Origin: DASZHJ01 sp035507155
Lineage (GTDB): Bacteria; Pseudomonadota; Alphaproteobacteria; ATCC43930; CGMCC-115725
Assembly: GCA_035507155.1 (NCBI GenBank)
Contig: DATJOK010000124.1
Coordinates: forward strand, 1-64,000
Direction of reading: 5' to 3'
DNA length: 64,000 nt
Under the pieces are notes generated by a model, which ran no database searches, was not told the DNA's origin, and saw nothing but the letters and a program-made list of their open reading frames with translations. The translations under genes and the position numbers were made by a program. Positions 17,785 through 26,449 of the stretch are shown here, piece by piece. Every line of letters begins with the position of its first letter. The stretch's first letter is position 1.

Positions 17785-19866
17785 GTGCGCCCGCAAATCC
17801 TCTTCCCGCTGTTTGCCGCAGTCACCTGCCTGCCCGGCGTGGGTCCGCGCTTCGGCAAGCTGATCGAGCGCTTGTGCGGACCGCACGTGGTGGACCTGCT
17901 CTGGCACCGTCCGTCGGCGCTGGTCGACCGGAGCTTCCGGCCGAAAATCGCCGCTGCGCCGGCTGGCGTCATCGCTACCATCACCGTCACCGTGGACGCG
18001 CATCTGAAGCCGCACCACCCGCGTCAGCCTTACCGCGTGCGTTGCCGCGATGAGACCGGCTTTCTCCACCTCGTGTTCTTCCACGTCAAGGGCGATTACC
18101 TCGAACGCCAGCTGCCGGTGGGGGCGGTGAAAGTGGTGAGCGGCCGCGTCGAGCACTTCAACAACCATATCCAGATCACCCATCCCGATCACATCATCGA
18201 CGCCTCCGAGGCGGAGAAGTTGCCCGCGGTCGAGCCGATCTATCCCCTGACCGGCGGCCTGCCGCTGCGCACCCTGCAGAAGGCGATTGCCGCCGCAGTC
18301 GAGCGCGCGCCGCAATTGCCGGAATGGTCGGATCCGACGCTCCGAGAGCGTCGGCAGTGGCCGACCTGGCATGAGGCGGTGGCCATACTGCACGCGCCTA
18401 CCGTCGAGACGGACCTCCAGCCTTCGACCCCGGCGCGGGAGCGGCTGGCCTATGACGAGCTGCTGGCGAATCAACTGGCAGTCGCGCTGGTGCGCGACCA
18501 CAACAAGCGTCTTCCGGGACGCACTCTGCAGGCGCCGGGAGCGTTGCGGGAGAAGGCGATCGCTGCGCTCCCCTATCAGCTTACACACTCCCAGCGACAA
18601 GCACTGGCGGAGATCGGCGCCGACATGGCGTCCCCCCATCGGATGCTGCGCCTGCTGCAGGGCGATGTCGGCAGCGGCAAGACCGTCGTAGCGCTCGTTG
18701 CCATGCTCGACGCGGTGGAAGCCGGCGCGCAGGCGGCATTGATGGCGCCGACGGAGATTCTCGCCCGCCAGCACGCGGCGACGCTGCGCGCCCTTGCCAA
18801 GCCGGCCGGGGTGGACGTGGCGCTCCTCACCGGCCGCGAGAAGGGCAAGGCGCGCGAGACGCTGCTGGCGGCGATCGCCTCCGGGCTCGCGCCGATCGTG
18901 GTCGGGACCCACGCCCTTTTTCAGGAGGACGTCGCGTTTCGCGACCTCGGCCTCGTGGTCATCGACGAGCAACATCGCTTTGGCGTCGAGCAACGCGCGG
19001 CCCTTACCAACAAAGGCAAGGGCGTCGATCTCCTGGCGATGACGGCGACGCCGATTCCGCGCACGCTGATGCTGGCTGCCTACGGCGATCTCGATCATTC
19101 CCGCCTCACCGAGAAACCCGCCGGGCGGAAGCCAATCACCACACGCACGATCCCGGTGTCGCGCCTGGACGAGGTCGTGGCCGGTGTCGACCGAGCGCTC
19201 GCCGGGCGCGCCAAGGTCTACTGGATCTGCCCGGTGATCGACGAATCCGAGGAGGGCGATCTCGCCGCCGCGGTCGACCGGGAGATCTATCTCAGGGAGC
19301 GTTTCGGACGCCGGGTCGGCCTCGTGCATGGCCGCATGAAAGGCACTGAGAAGGATCGCCTCATGGAAAGCTTCGCGCACGGCGACGTCGACCTTCTCGT
19401 CGCCACCACCGTGATCGAAGTCGGCGTCGACGTGCCGGATGCCACCGTCATGGTGATCGAGCACGCCGAGCGCTTCGGCCTGGCGCAGCTGCATCAGCTG
19501 CGGGGACGCATCGGACGCGGCGACAAGCCCTCGGCCTGCATTCTCCTCTACGCGCAGCCGCTCAGCGAGACGGCGAAGCAGCGCCTCGCCATCCTGCGCG
19601 AGAGCGACGACGGTTTTCGCATCGCCGAGGAGGATCTGAAACTGCGCGGCGCCGGCGAGGTCCTCGGTACGCGACAGAGCGGCCTGCCGGAGTTCCGGCT
19701 CGCCGACCTTGCCGCCCATGCCGAGCTGATCCCTGTCGCCCGCGACGATGCCCGGCTGATCCTGAACCGTGATCCCGAGCTCGCGAGCCCGCGGGGCGGG
19801 GCGCTCCGCACCCTCCTCTACCTCTTCGAGCGCGATGCGGCGGTCAAATATCTGCGCTCAGGCTGA
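17785..19866 (+). CDS. recG: ATP-dependent DNA helicase RecG
   Basis: A 693-residue helicase. An N-terminal wedge/OB domain carries VTCLPGVGPRFGKLIE and the Tyr-Pro-Leu-Thr motif at the domain boundary. The helicase core has GDVGSGKTVVA, the DEQH box VIDEQHRFGVEQ, ATPIPRTLM and QLRGRIGRG. RecG remodels stalled replication forks and Holliday junctions. GTG start. The 90-bp interval upstream contains the divergent promoters of recG and sdhE-mfd. Confidence 0.97.
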   Translation: MRPQILFPLFAAVTCLPGVGPRFGKLIERLCGPHVVDLLWHRPSALVDRSFRPKIAAAPAGVIATITVTVDAHLKPHHPRQPYRVRCRDETGFLHLVFFHVKGDYLERQLPVGAVKVVSGRVEHFNNHIQITHPDHIIDASEAEKLPAVEPIYPLTGGLPLRTLQKAIAAAVERAPQLPEWSDPTLRERRQWPTWHEAVAILHAPTVETDLQPSTPARERLAYDELLANQLAVALVRDHNKRLPGRTLQAPGALREKAIAALPYQLTHSQRQALAEIGADMASPHRMLRLLQGDVGSGKTVVALVAMLDAVEAGAQAALMAPTEILARQHAATLRALAKPAGVDVALLTGREKGKARETLLAAIASGLAPIVVGTHALFQEDVAFRDLGLVVIDEQHRFGVEQRAALTNKGKGVDLLAMTATPIPRTLMLAAYGDLDHSRLTEKPAGRKPITTRTIPVSRLDEVVAGVDRALAGRAKVYWICPVIDESEEGDLAAAVDREIYLRERFGRRVGLVHGRMKGTEKDRLMESFAHGDVDLLVATTVIEVGVDVPDATVMVIEHAERFGLAQLHQLRGRIGRGDKPSACILLYAQPLSETAKQRLAILRESDDGFRIAEEDLKLRGAGEVLGTRQSGLPEFRLADLAAHAELIPVARDDARLILNRDPELASPRGGALRTLLYLFERDAAVKYLRSG

Positions 19867-19879
19867 GCGGCGGTGACTT

Positions 19880-19893
19880 TGACGAATTCGTCA
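19880..19893. repeat. 14-bp perfect palindrome between recG and the next gene
   Basis: TGACGAATTCGTCA reads identically on both strands and lies in the 69-bp gap between the recG stop and the GTG/ATG starts of the His-rich secreted protein. Its size and symmetry suit a dimeric regulator's operator, but no known consensus is recognised. Confidence 0.35.
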
Positions 19894-19935
19894 TGAGCAT
19901 CTGAACCGTTCTCGCCCTAGATTCATGGGCGGTGG

Positions 19936-20472
19936 GTGACGATGACGATGCGAAACCTGCGCGGGTTGTTGATTGTTGCCGTGATCGTCGCGGGCCTGCC
20001 GGGCATGGCGGCGGCGCGGGGCTTTGGCGGTCCAGCTCCGTCGCCGGGGCCAGGCCCGCAGTTCTTTTCCGGCCATCCGGACTCGCACTTTTTCTCCGGT
20101 CGCCCGAACGCGCATTTCTTTTTCGGGCATCCCGATGGGCACTTCTTCTTTCCCGGCCGGCGCCCGATCTTTCTGGATCGCCGTCGGCATATCTTCGTCT
20201 CACCGGGTGTGGTCACCTTTGACCGCTTCGGGCACCCGCTCTTTCCGAGCTGGTATTGGTACTGGCCCTATTGGGCCGATATTCCCGCCGCATGGCTCGA
20301 TGGGCCCGCGCAGATAGCCGACGCAACCGTGACACCGGAACAGCCGGCGCCGGCAGTGACGCGCCGCGACTGCCGGTCGTTTCGCACCACCCTCACAATC
20401 GATGGCCGCCCAGAGCCGGTGCACGGCAAGGCTTGCCAGTGGCTCGACGGCACCTGGCACGTTGCGCCCTGA
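19936..20472 (+). CDS. Secreted protein with Phe/His-rich nonapeptide repeats and surface-antigen-like C-terminus
   Basis: A 178-residue protein: signal peptide (about 8-27, ending AAA), a Gly/Pro segment, then three nine-residue repeats at about 43-69 of the form FF-S/F-G-H/R-P-D/N-x-H and a partial fourth. The C-terminal part (about 143-178) carries Cys...Gly-x-Ala-Cys-x-x-x-Asp-Gly-x-Trp, resembling the end of the rickettsial 17-kDa surface antigen family. Two cysteines could pair. Three in-frame starts (GTG 19936, ATG 19942, ATG 19948) exist, none with a strong ribosome binding site. Function is unknown; the histidines could bind metal. Confidence 0.65.
   Translation: MTMTMRNLRGLLIVAVIVAGLPGMAAARGFGGPAPSPGPGPQFFSGHPDSHFFSGRPNAHFFFGHPDGHFFFPGRRPIFLDRRRHIFVSPGVVTFDRFGHPLFPSWYWYWPYWADIPAAWLDGPAQIADATVTPEQPAPAVTRRDCRSFRTTLTIDGRPEPVHGKACQWLDGTWHVAP
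20062..20142 (+). repeat. Three 27-bp coding repeats (nonapeptide)
   Basis: Three consecutive 27-bp units encode FFSGHPDSH, FFSGRPNAH and FFFGHPDGH. The peptides are more alike than the DNA, so the repeat is old and kept at protein level. Confidence 0.7.
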
Positions 20473-20482
20473 GAAAGCCGCG

Positions 20483-21151
20483 CTATTTCTTCTCGATCAA
20501 GCCGTTCTTGCGGCGATCGGGAGGCGTCACGATGCCGCCGGAGATCACGAGCTTGATGCCCTCCTCCACCGTCATCGCCAAAGTGATCACCTCTTCGCGG
20601 GAGACGTAGAGCAGGAAGCCCGAGGTCGGATTGGGCGTGGTCGGGACGTAGATGCCGATGGCGTCCGCAGGGGTGACCTCCTTGATCTCACCCTCCGGTC
20701 GAGCCGTGACGAAGGCTACCGTCCAGCTGCCCCGCCGCGGATACTCCACCAGGACGACCTCGCGAAAGGTGCTGGACTGTTTCGCCAATACGGTCTCGAA
20801 GATCTGCTTCACCGCACCGTAAAGCCCACGGATCACCGGCATCCGGCCCATGATGCGCTCGCCGATCCGCACGAAGAAACGGCCGAGCACGTTGGCCGCC
20901 AGCGCGCCGATCAACGTCAGCGCCGCCACCGCCACGACGAGGCCGATGCCGGGCACATGGAACGGCAGATAGGTCTCGGGATTGTATTCGTCGGGCACCA
21001 GCGCGCTCACCGCGGCATCGACACCGTGGATGAAGAGCCAGACGAGATAGAGAGTGAGCGCAATCGGCCCCGTGATCAGGACGCCGGCGATGAAGTAATT
21101 GCGGAGATGATCGCGCAGACGGGGCGTGGAAGACGGCGGTGACGCAGGCAT
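20483..21151 (-). CDS. DUF502 membrane protein
   Basis: A 222-residue protein with two N-terminal membrane segments (about 20-45 in FIAGVLITGPIALTLYLVW and about 70-95) and a soluble C-terminal part. The family hallmarks PVIRGLYGAVKQ and TTPNPTSGFLLYVS are clear. DUF502 proteins are widespread inner-membrane proteins of unknown function. An adjacent GTG (21154) is an equally good start. The gene converges on the secreted-protein gene with a 10-bp gap. Confidence 0.85.
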   Translation of the reverse strand: MPASPPSSTPRLRDHLRNYFIAGVLITGPIALTLYLVWLFIHGVDAAVSALVPDEYNPETYLPFHVPGIGLVVAVAALTLIGALAANVLGRFFVRIGERIMGRMPVIRGLYGAVKQIFETVLAKQSSTFREVVLVEYPRRGSWTVAFVTARPEGEIKEVTPADAIGIYVPTTPNPTSGFLLYVSREEVITLAMTVEEGIKLVISGGIVTPPDRRKNGLIEKK

Positions 21152-21276
21152 CACGGGCCCGCAGCATCGCAGAACGGCCGGCGCTCGCGCGCTCCAGCCA
21201 TGCCACTGAAGGTGACAGGAATGTCAATTCCACTCGCGCCCGTGAGCGTGGATGATCGCTGTTCTCCCGGCATCGG

Positions 21277-22440
21277 ATGCGCGGAGGCCCCCTTTTGGAT
21301 GATGTAGTCCTGCAAGACCACAAGACGATGCCGGCCCGAGGCCAGCGTCGGGCGCACTTTAGTGAGGAAGCGGGCCGGCCGCCAGCCGCCGCCGTCCGCC
21401 CACGCTTGGTGGGCCTCGCGACCGCTGTGCCGGACCATGTCCTCCGCCAGCCGGAAGTGGCTGCCCGGGCGCGAATCCTCTTCGCCGATATGGGGGCTGA
21501 GGCGCTCGAGCGGCTGATGCCGATCTTCCGCAATGCCGGTATCGATCGCCGCTTCTCCTGCGTCCCGGTGGATTGGTACACGGTGCCGCACGACTGGTGC
21601 GATCGGAATGCCGTCTATATCGAGCAGGCGAGCCGGCTGCTGGAATGCGCCGCCCGCAGCTGCCTTGCCCAGGCGGGCCTCAATCCGCAGGATGTGGATG
21701 CGGTGGTCGCAGTGTCCAGTACCGGTGTGGCGACGCCGAGCCTCGACGCGATCCTCATCAATCGCCTCGGCCTGCGCGCGGATGTGCGCCGACTCCCGAT
21801 CTTCGGCCTCGGCTGCGCCGGCGGCGTTCTGGGACTCGCACGCGCTGCCGATCTGGCGCGCGCCAATCCCGGCGCCAAGGTGTTGGTCGTCGCGGTGGAG
21901 CTCTGCGGCCTCGCCTTCCGCAAGGACGAGATGTCGAAGACCAGCCTCATCAGCGCGGCTCTGTTCGGAGATGGCGCTGCCGCCGCGGTGATCGCAAGCG
22001 GCGGTGGCGAGGGACCTGCCTTCGGCGCATCGGGCGAGCATACCTGGCCGGATACTCTCGATCTCACCGGTTGGGACGTCCAGCAGGATGGGCTGCGCGC
22101 GGTCCTCTCCGGCGATATCCCGGCGTTCGCGCGCGCGGAGATGCGCGATGTGACCGCGGGCTTCCTGCGACGCCATGGGCTCGATTTCCAGGCGATCGAT
22201 CACTTCATATGCCATCCGGGCGGCACCAAGGTGCTGGCTGCGCTCGAGGAGGCGTTCGACCTTCAGGCGGGAGCCCTCGCCTTCAGCCGCGACGTGCTCC
22301 GCGACTTCGGCAATATGTCCGGGGTCACTGTTCTCTTCGTTCTCGAGCGGGCGCTCCGGGCGGGCGTCGCCGGCCGTCTGCTGATGAGCAGCCTCGGTCC
22401 GGGCTTCACCGCCGCATTCCAGCTGCTGGAGGCCGCATGA
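21277..22440 (+). CDS. Type III polyketide synthase
   Basis: A 387-residue chalcone/stilbene-synthase-fold enzyme. The catalytic triad is visible: Cys180 in GLGCAGGV, His313 in ICHPGGTK and Asn346 in FGNMSG. Bacterial members condense long-chain acyl-CoA with malonyl-CoA to alkylpyrones or alkylresorcinols. The true start may be ATG 21328, since family similarity begins at RPRLVGLATAVP. Its stop overlaps the ATG of the methyltransferase-like gene, so the two form a coupled biosynthetic pair. Confidence 0.9.
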   Translation: MRGGPLLDDVVLQDHKTMPARGQRRAHFSEEAGRPPAAAVRPRLVGLATAVPDHVLRQPEVAARARILFADMGAEALERLMPIFRNAGIDRRFSCVPVDWYTVPHDWCDRNAVYIEQASRLLECAARSCLAQAGLNPQDVDAVVAVSSTGVATPSLDAILINRLGLRADVRRLPIFGLGCAGGVLGLARAADLARANPGAKVLVVAVELCGLAFRKDEMSKTSLISAALFGDGAAAAVIASGGGEGPAFGASGEHTWPDTLDLTGWDVQQDGLRAVLSGDIPAFARAEMRDVTAGFLRRHGLDFQAIDHFICHPGGTKVLAALEEAFDLQAGALAFSRDVLRDFGNMSGVTVLFVLERALRAGVAGRLLMSSLGPGFTAAFQLLEAA

Positions 22441-22934
22441 ACACCGTCGCGCTGGTGGTCGTGACACTGGTGGCGCTGCAGCGCCTGGGGGAGCTTCTTC
22501 ACGCTGCTCGCAACACCCGGGCGCTCCTGGCGATGGGCGGTACCGAGGTCGGCCGGAGTCACTATCCGCTGATCGTGGCGATGCACGCGGCATGGCTCAT
22601 CACCGTCCTGGTCAGCGTTCCGCCGGACCGTCCTCCATCGCTCCCCCTTCTGGTCCTCTATGGGTTGGTTGAGGTTGCCCGCCTGTGGACCATGGCGAGC
22701 CTTGGGCAGTTCTGGACCACTCGCGTCATCGCCCTTCCGGGGGTGCCGAAAGTGCGCCGAGGTCCCTACCGATTTGTCCGTCATCCCAATTACATGATCG
22801 TCATCGTTGAGATCGCGCTTCTGCCGCTGGTATTCGGCGAGTGGCAGGCGGCCGTGCTCTTCTCGATCCTGAATGCCCTGCTCCTCACCTGGAGGATAAC
22901 TGTTGAGAACAGGGCGCTTGCGGCTCGGCCCTGA
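22437..22934 (+). CDS. Isoprenylcysteine carboxyl methyltransferase-like membrane enzyme
   Basis: A 165-residue protein with four to five hydrophobic segments. The ICMT-family core VRRGPYRFVRHPNYM is followed by a hydrophobic helix pair and the C-terminal ENRAL. In bacteria, homologues placed after a type III polyketide synthase O-methylate its alkylpyrone products (the BpsA-BpsB arrangement of Bacillus). The four-base ATGA overlap with the synthase supports that role here, as inference from context. Confidence 0.85.
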   Translation: MNTVALVVVTLVALQRLGELLHAARNTRALLAMGGTEVGRSHYPLIVAMHAAWLITVLVSVPPDRPPSLPLLVLYGLVEVARLWTMASLGQFWTTRVIALPGVPKVRRGPYRFVRHPNYMIVIVEIALLPLVFGEWQAAVLFSILNALLLTWRITVENRALAARP

Positions 22935-23045
22935 ATTCTCAGGTCATCTCCGGAGGGCCGCGCGATTGCGGCCGCTCACCATCCCTTAACCACTCTTCAC
23001 TAGGCTCCGGCAGGCATTTCCGGCTTTCTTCGCAAGGCAGTCCGC

Positions 23046-23957
23046 ATGCCCGCGCCATCCCATCCGCTGCCGCCCGGCGGCGCCATCGACCCCGCGGTGA
23101 CCCGCGGCATCCGCCAGGCCAGCGCCGCCGCTCATGTCGATTTCGGCTTCCTGCTGGCGACTGCGACCCAGGAGAGCGGACTCAAGGCCGATGCGAAATC
23201 CGGCAAGGGCACGGCGACGGGACTCTTCCAGTTCATCGACAGCACCTGGCTGCAGATGGTGCAGCGCTTCGGGGCCAAATACGGCGTCGGCGATTTGGCG
23301 CAGCAGATCACCGTGGACGACAGCGGCCATGCGCGTGTCGCGGATCCCGCCGTCCGGCAGCAGATCCTGGACCTGCGCAAGGATCCGCAGCTCTCGGCCT
23401 CGCTGGCAGCGGAATATGCCAACAGCAACCGGAGCGAGGTCGAGCGCGCGCTTGGCCGGCCGGTCGGCAGCACGGACCTTTACATGGCGCATTTCCTGGG
23501 CGCCGGCGGCGCGACCGAGTTCCTGAAGGCGGTGCAGCAGAACGGCACTGCAGTGGGTGCGGACCTGCTACCGGAGGCGGCGGCCGCCAACCGGGCGGTC
23601 TTCTATGACAGCGGCACCGGAACGCCGCGCACCGTCGCCGAGATCTACCGCTCCTTCGCACATCAGCTGGCCAGGAACGCTCGGGAGGCGGGTGCCGTGA
23701 TAAGCGACACGGAAGGTGCCGCCGCCACCTCCTCGCCGTTGAACTCCGGGTTCAAAGCGTTCCTCGCGCAGATCGGGCTCGGAGGGAACATCCTCAGCGA
23801 TCCCATCCGCTCCATGCTGAGCGCGCTCGCCGCATCGGCGCTCCGGTTGCTGCAGGGGGATCGCGGCGGTCAATCGGACATCGTGCCCACTGCATCGCCG
23901 ACGACGCACGCCGCCGAGCGGTCCGCGGACGATCGCCGCGATTCACAGGCGATCTGA
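23046..23957 (+). CDS. Lytic transglycosylase-like protein (SLT domain)
   Basis: A 303-residue protein with a goose-lysozyme/SLT fold at about 15-200: FLLATATQESGLKA supplies the catalytic-type Glu, followed by GLFQFIDSTW and YMAHFLGAGGA. It would cleave peptidoglycan to 1,6-anhydro products. No N-terminal signal peptide is visible, and the C-terminal hundred residues are low-complexity. Such stand-alone proteins in alphaproteobacteria are often tied to flagellar or secretion assembly; export here is unexplained. Confidence 0.8.
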   Translation: MPAPSHPLPPGGAIDPAVTRGIRQASAAAHVDFGFLLATATQESGLKADAKSGKGTATGLFQFIDSTWLQMVQRFGAKYGVGDLAQQITVDDSGHARVADPAVRQQILDLRKDPQLSASLAAEYANSNRSEVERALGRPVGSTDLYMAHFLGAGGATEFLKAVQQNGTAVGADLLPEAAAANRAVFYDSGTGTPRTVAEIYRSFAHQLARNAREAGAVISDTEGAAATSSPLNSGFKAFLAQIGLGGNILSDPIRSMLSALAASALRLLQGDRGGQSDIVPTASPTTHAAERSADDRRDSQAI

Positions 23958-24077
23958 TCGCCTGCCACGATTCCATCAGCCGTCGTCCGTGCTTCGCTGC
24001 CGGCTGGTGCAATTCCGCTGCGCTACCCCAAATCCGATTGGTATACTGGCCCGTAAATTACAAATGGGGAGCGAAGT

Positions 24078-24425
24078 GTGACGACCGAGATGCGGCAGGT
24101 CATTCTGGATCACCAGGAGTTGCGACAGGCTCTGGACTCAGCCGCCGGCCCGGAAGATCAGAAACTGCCGGACGGCCGGATCGGCTCAGCGAGTATCAGC
24201 GGCGACGGCCAGCAGGTGACGATCGTTGTCGTCGACGGCGCGACCCAGGCGTCGCGCGACGTCATCCTCTCGGCGAGTCGGGTCGCGGCGGCGCTGATCA
24301 AATTCTGCATGCGGCGACGCATTCCGTTGCCGCGCGGCGCCTCGAAATATCTTTTCGTCTCCGGCGAGAATCTGGGTATCCGGGTCGTTCTCAAGACTGG
24401 CAGCATCGCGGAGGCGAAGGGCTGA
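24078..24425 (+). CDS. Conserved hypothetical protein, 115 aa
   Basis: A soluble protein with an alternating beta pattern (VTIVVVD, YLFVSGENLGIRVVL) around a basic central helix (ALIKFCMRRRIPLP). GTG start with GGGGAG about seven bases upstream. No domain recognised; no secretion signal. It stands alone before the tRNA-Lys gene. The regular composition and ribosome binding site favour a real gene. Confidence 0.6.
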   Translation: MTTEMRQVILDHQELRQALDSAAGPEDQKLPDGRIGSASISGDGQQVTIVVVDGATQASRDVILSASRVAAALIKFCMRRRIPLPRGASKYLFVSGENLGIRVVLKTGSIAEAKG

Positions 24426-24511
24426 CCGGCGCGCCGACGGCGCGTTGACCACCCCGACCCTTGCGCCTATTGTCCGCCACCCCATGCGCCGCCATTGCAG
24501 GCGGCGTGGAC

Positions 24512-24587
24512 GAGCCCGTAGCTCAGCCGGTAGAGCACTTGACTTTTAATCAAGGGGTCGCGGGTTCGAATCCCGCCGGGCTCACCA
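24512..24587 (+). tRNA. tRNA-Lys (UUU)
   Basis: A 76-base cloverleaf. The acceptor arms GAGCCCG and CGGGCTC pair, and the T-arm carries GGTTCGAATCC. The anticodon stem CTTGA/TCAAG encloses a loop with TTT at 24545-24547. CCA is encoded at 24585-24587. Confidence 0.98.
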
Positions 24588-24636
24588 GTCTAGCCAGGAG
24601 GCGAACCGGACCGCATCGCGCTGGCCCTCCTGCCCT

Positions 24637-25104
24637 TCAGGGCATGAGGCGCCAGACCATCGTGTTGTCGTCGCGGCAGTCGGCGGCGGAGCGGTAACCC
24701 TCGAGCGCAATGACGACGGGACCCTCGATCCGCCGGGTGGTACCGCGGGCCTCGAGGCAGGTGCCTCGGTCGAGGCTCAGCAGGGTGACCGACAGCTCGG
24801 CCGGATACTTCGTCGCATCGAGCCGGTAGGCGCGGTCGCCGAAGTTCCGCGCGACCGCCGATTGGACGCGGACGTCCGCTCGGGTCCAGGGAAGCGCCCG
24901 CAGATCCGAGGCGGTCGCCTGGAGGTCGAGGCGGATCCGTTGCGCGGGGGATTGCAGCGCGAGGGTGATCTGCTGGCCGGCGACGACGACGAGCCAGGCC
25001 GCCAGCAGAAGCCGGAAGAAGCGAGGGATCCGGCTCAGGCTCTCGCGCGTGGCGTCCAGCAGCGAGGGCTGCCGTGTGATTCCATCGGAAAGTGCGATCG
25101 ACAT
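24637..25104 (-). CDS. Hypothetical single-pass membrane protein
   Basis: A 155-residue protein with one membrane segment (about 29-50, FRLLLAAWLVVVAGQ) and a C-terminal domain that would lie in the periplasm. That domain has two cysteines (in GTCLEARGT and ADCRDD) that could form a disulfide. No family recognised. It lies opposite to the tRNA gene and downstream of a methyltransferase gene on the same strand, 116 bp apart. Confidence 0.55.
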   Translation of the reverse strand: MSIALSDGITRQPSLLDATRESLSRIPRFFRLLLAAWLVVVAGQQITLALQSPAQRIRLDLQATASDLRALPWTRADVRVQSAVARNFGDRAYRLDATKYPAELSVTLLSLDRGTCLEARGTTRRIEGPVVIALEGYRSAADCRDDNTMVWRLMP

Positions 25105-25220
25105 CCAGGGTCCCGACTGTAGCCGAGGTTCCCAAGCCTAAGCAGTTCGGCTTAATCAAATGGAAATGTCGCGTAAAATTTTAGTCGTCGTCGTCGAAAA
25201 TGCGATCTATCCGTCGAGAC

Positions 25221-25979
25221 TCATTCTTTCCTCGACGGCTGCTCGCAGGGGCGGATGGCAACGGCGACGATGTTGGGCGTGAGAGGGATCGATGCCGCCT
25301 CGGCGGGGCCGAGCTCGAGGCCGTACTCCAGCCGCCGGATCGCCCGAAATCCGGCGCGGAGGGCCCAGCGCGCCACCGACCGCCGGGGGATGAATGGATA
25401 GCGGGGGCGCTGGGGCGCGTCGGCTTCCGCGACGGTGACCTCGCGGAAGCCCGCATTGTGCAGAACGAAATCCAGGCTCGCCTCGGTGAAGCTGCAGTGG
25501 TGAGTCCAGTCGTGATAGCGGTAGCGGCTGGCGACGCCGGCGTTGGCATTGGGAACCTGGCAGATCAGCCGGCCGCCCGGTCGCAAGGCGGTGAGGATGC
25601 CACCCAGAAACTCGAGCTGGGAGCCGACCGGCACGTGCTCGAGCACATCTATGCAGACGACGGCATCATAGCGGCCGGAGCGCGTCGCAAGAAAATCCCC
25701 ACAGGCTTCGGCCGCCACATGGAGCGCCGGCAGGTCCCGGCGCCGGGCCGCGGCGACCTGGCCTTCGTCGGCATCGATCCCCTCGACGTCGCAATATCCG
25801 AGCTGCCGAAGCGCTGCGAGAGCGAATCCCATGCCGCAGCCGATCTCGAGAATGCGCGCTGACCGCTCGGTCGGCAGCAGCGGCGTCAGCCTGGCCGCCG
25901 AGGACCCGCGCTCGGCGTGGAAATGCGCATCGCTCTCGTCGTGATAGCGTCGATAGTACCGGCTGTAGTCGAGCTTCAT
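25221..25979 (-). CDS. Class I SAM-dependent methyltransferase
   Basis: A 252-residue enzyme. Motif I ILEIGCGMGFALAAL, an acidic motif II VEGIDADEGQ and VVCIDVLEHVP identify a methyltransferase of the UbiG/Methyltransf_23 type. Two His residues in HDWTHHCSFT follow, as in many sugar or lipid methylases. Start chosen at ATG 25979 (MKLDYSRYY), with AGGA upstream, rather than a TTG at 26015. Substrate unknown. Confidence 0.85.
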   Translation of the reverse strand: MKLDYSRYYRRYHDESDAHFHAERGSSAARLTPLLPTERSARILEIGCGMGFALAALRQLGYCDVEGIDADEGQVAAARRRDLPALHVAAEACGDFLATRSGRYDAVVCIDVLEHVPVGSQLEFLGGILTALRPGGRLICQVPNANAGVASRYRYHDWTHHCSFTEASLDFVLHNAGFREVTVAEADAPQRPRYPFIPRRSVARWALRAGFRAIRRLEYGLELGPAEAASIPLTPNIVAVAIRPCEQPSRKE

Positions 25980-26155
25980 GCGCCATTCCTGCTGGATGAT
26001 CTCGACGCTGCTCAAGCTACGAATTCCTGTCCGGTCGGGGCCGTGTAAAAATTGGGACGCGACGCGGCATTCGGGGGTCAGTGCAGCCAGCTTGCGGCCG
26101 GCCGTCGGGACGATATGCTGGCTTCCCGGCCTCGAGGAACCGAAGGGAAGGAAGA

Positions 26156-26395
26156 ATGCGCTCTTGGATGCCTGTCCTGTTCGCCGGCCTGGCAGTCGCT
26201 CTCATTGCCGCCACACCGGCCCCGGTCGCAAGACCAGAGCTTCCTGCAACCCAGTCGGCATGGAACACGGTCTGCTACAATGTCTATGAGCCGATGTGGC
26301 TGCCTGGGATCGGTTGGCGGCTCGTGCTCGCCAAGCGCTGCATGAACCACCTTGCTCTCGATGCCATTGCGGGGCCGCACGCGCGCACGGCGTGA
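26156..26395 (+). CDS. Small secreted protein, 79 aa
   Basis: ATG with AAGGAAG directly upstream. A clear signal peptide (VLFAGLAVALIAATPAPVA) is followed by about 50 residues with two cysteines (CYNVYEP and KRCMNH). Mature protein small and periplasmic; function unknown. Confidence 0.6.
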   Translation: MRSWMPVLFAGLAVALIAATPAPVARPELPATQSAWNTVCYNVYEPMWLPGIGWRLVLAKRCMNHLALDAIAGPHARTA

Positions 26396-26449
26396 AGGGG
26401 CTCTTGCTCGTCGAATGGGTGACGGCTAACGGGATCGCCGAACCACGGC

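Noticed and set aside
22950..22975. GGCCGC/GCGGCC hairpin after the methyltransferase-like gene as an intrinsic terminator
   Set aside because: There is no T-tract following the stem.
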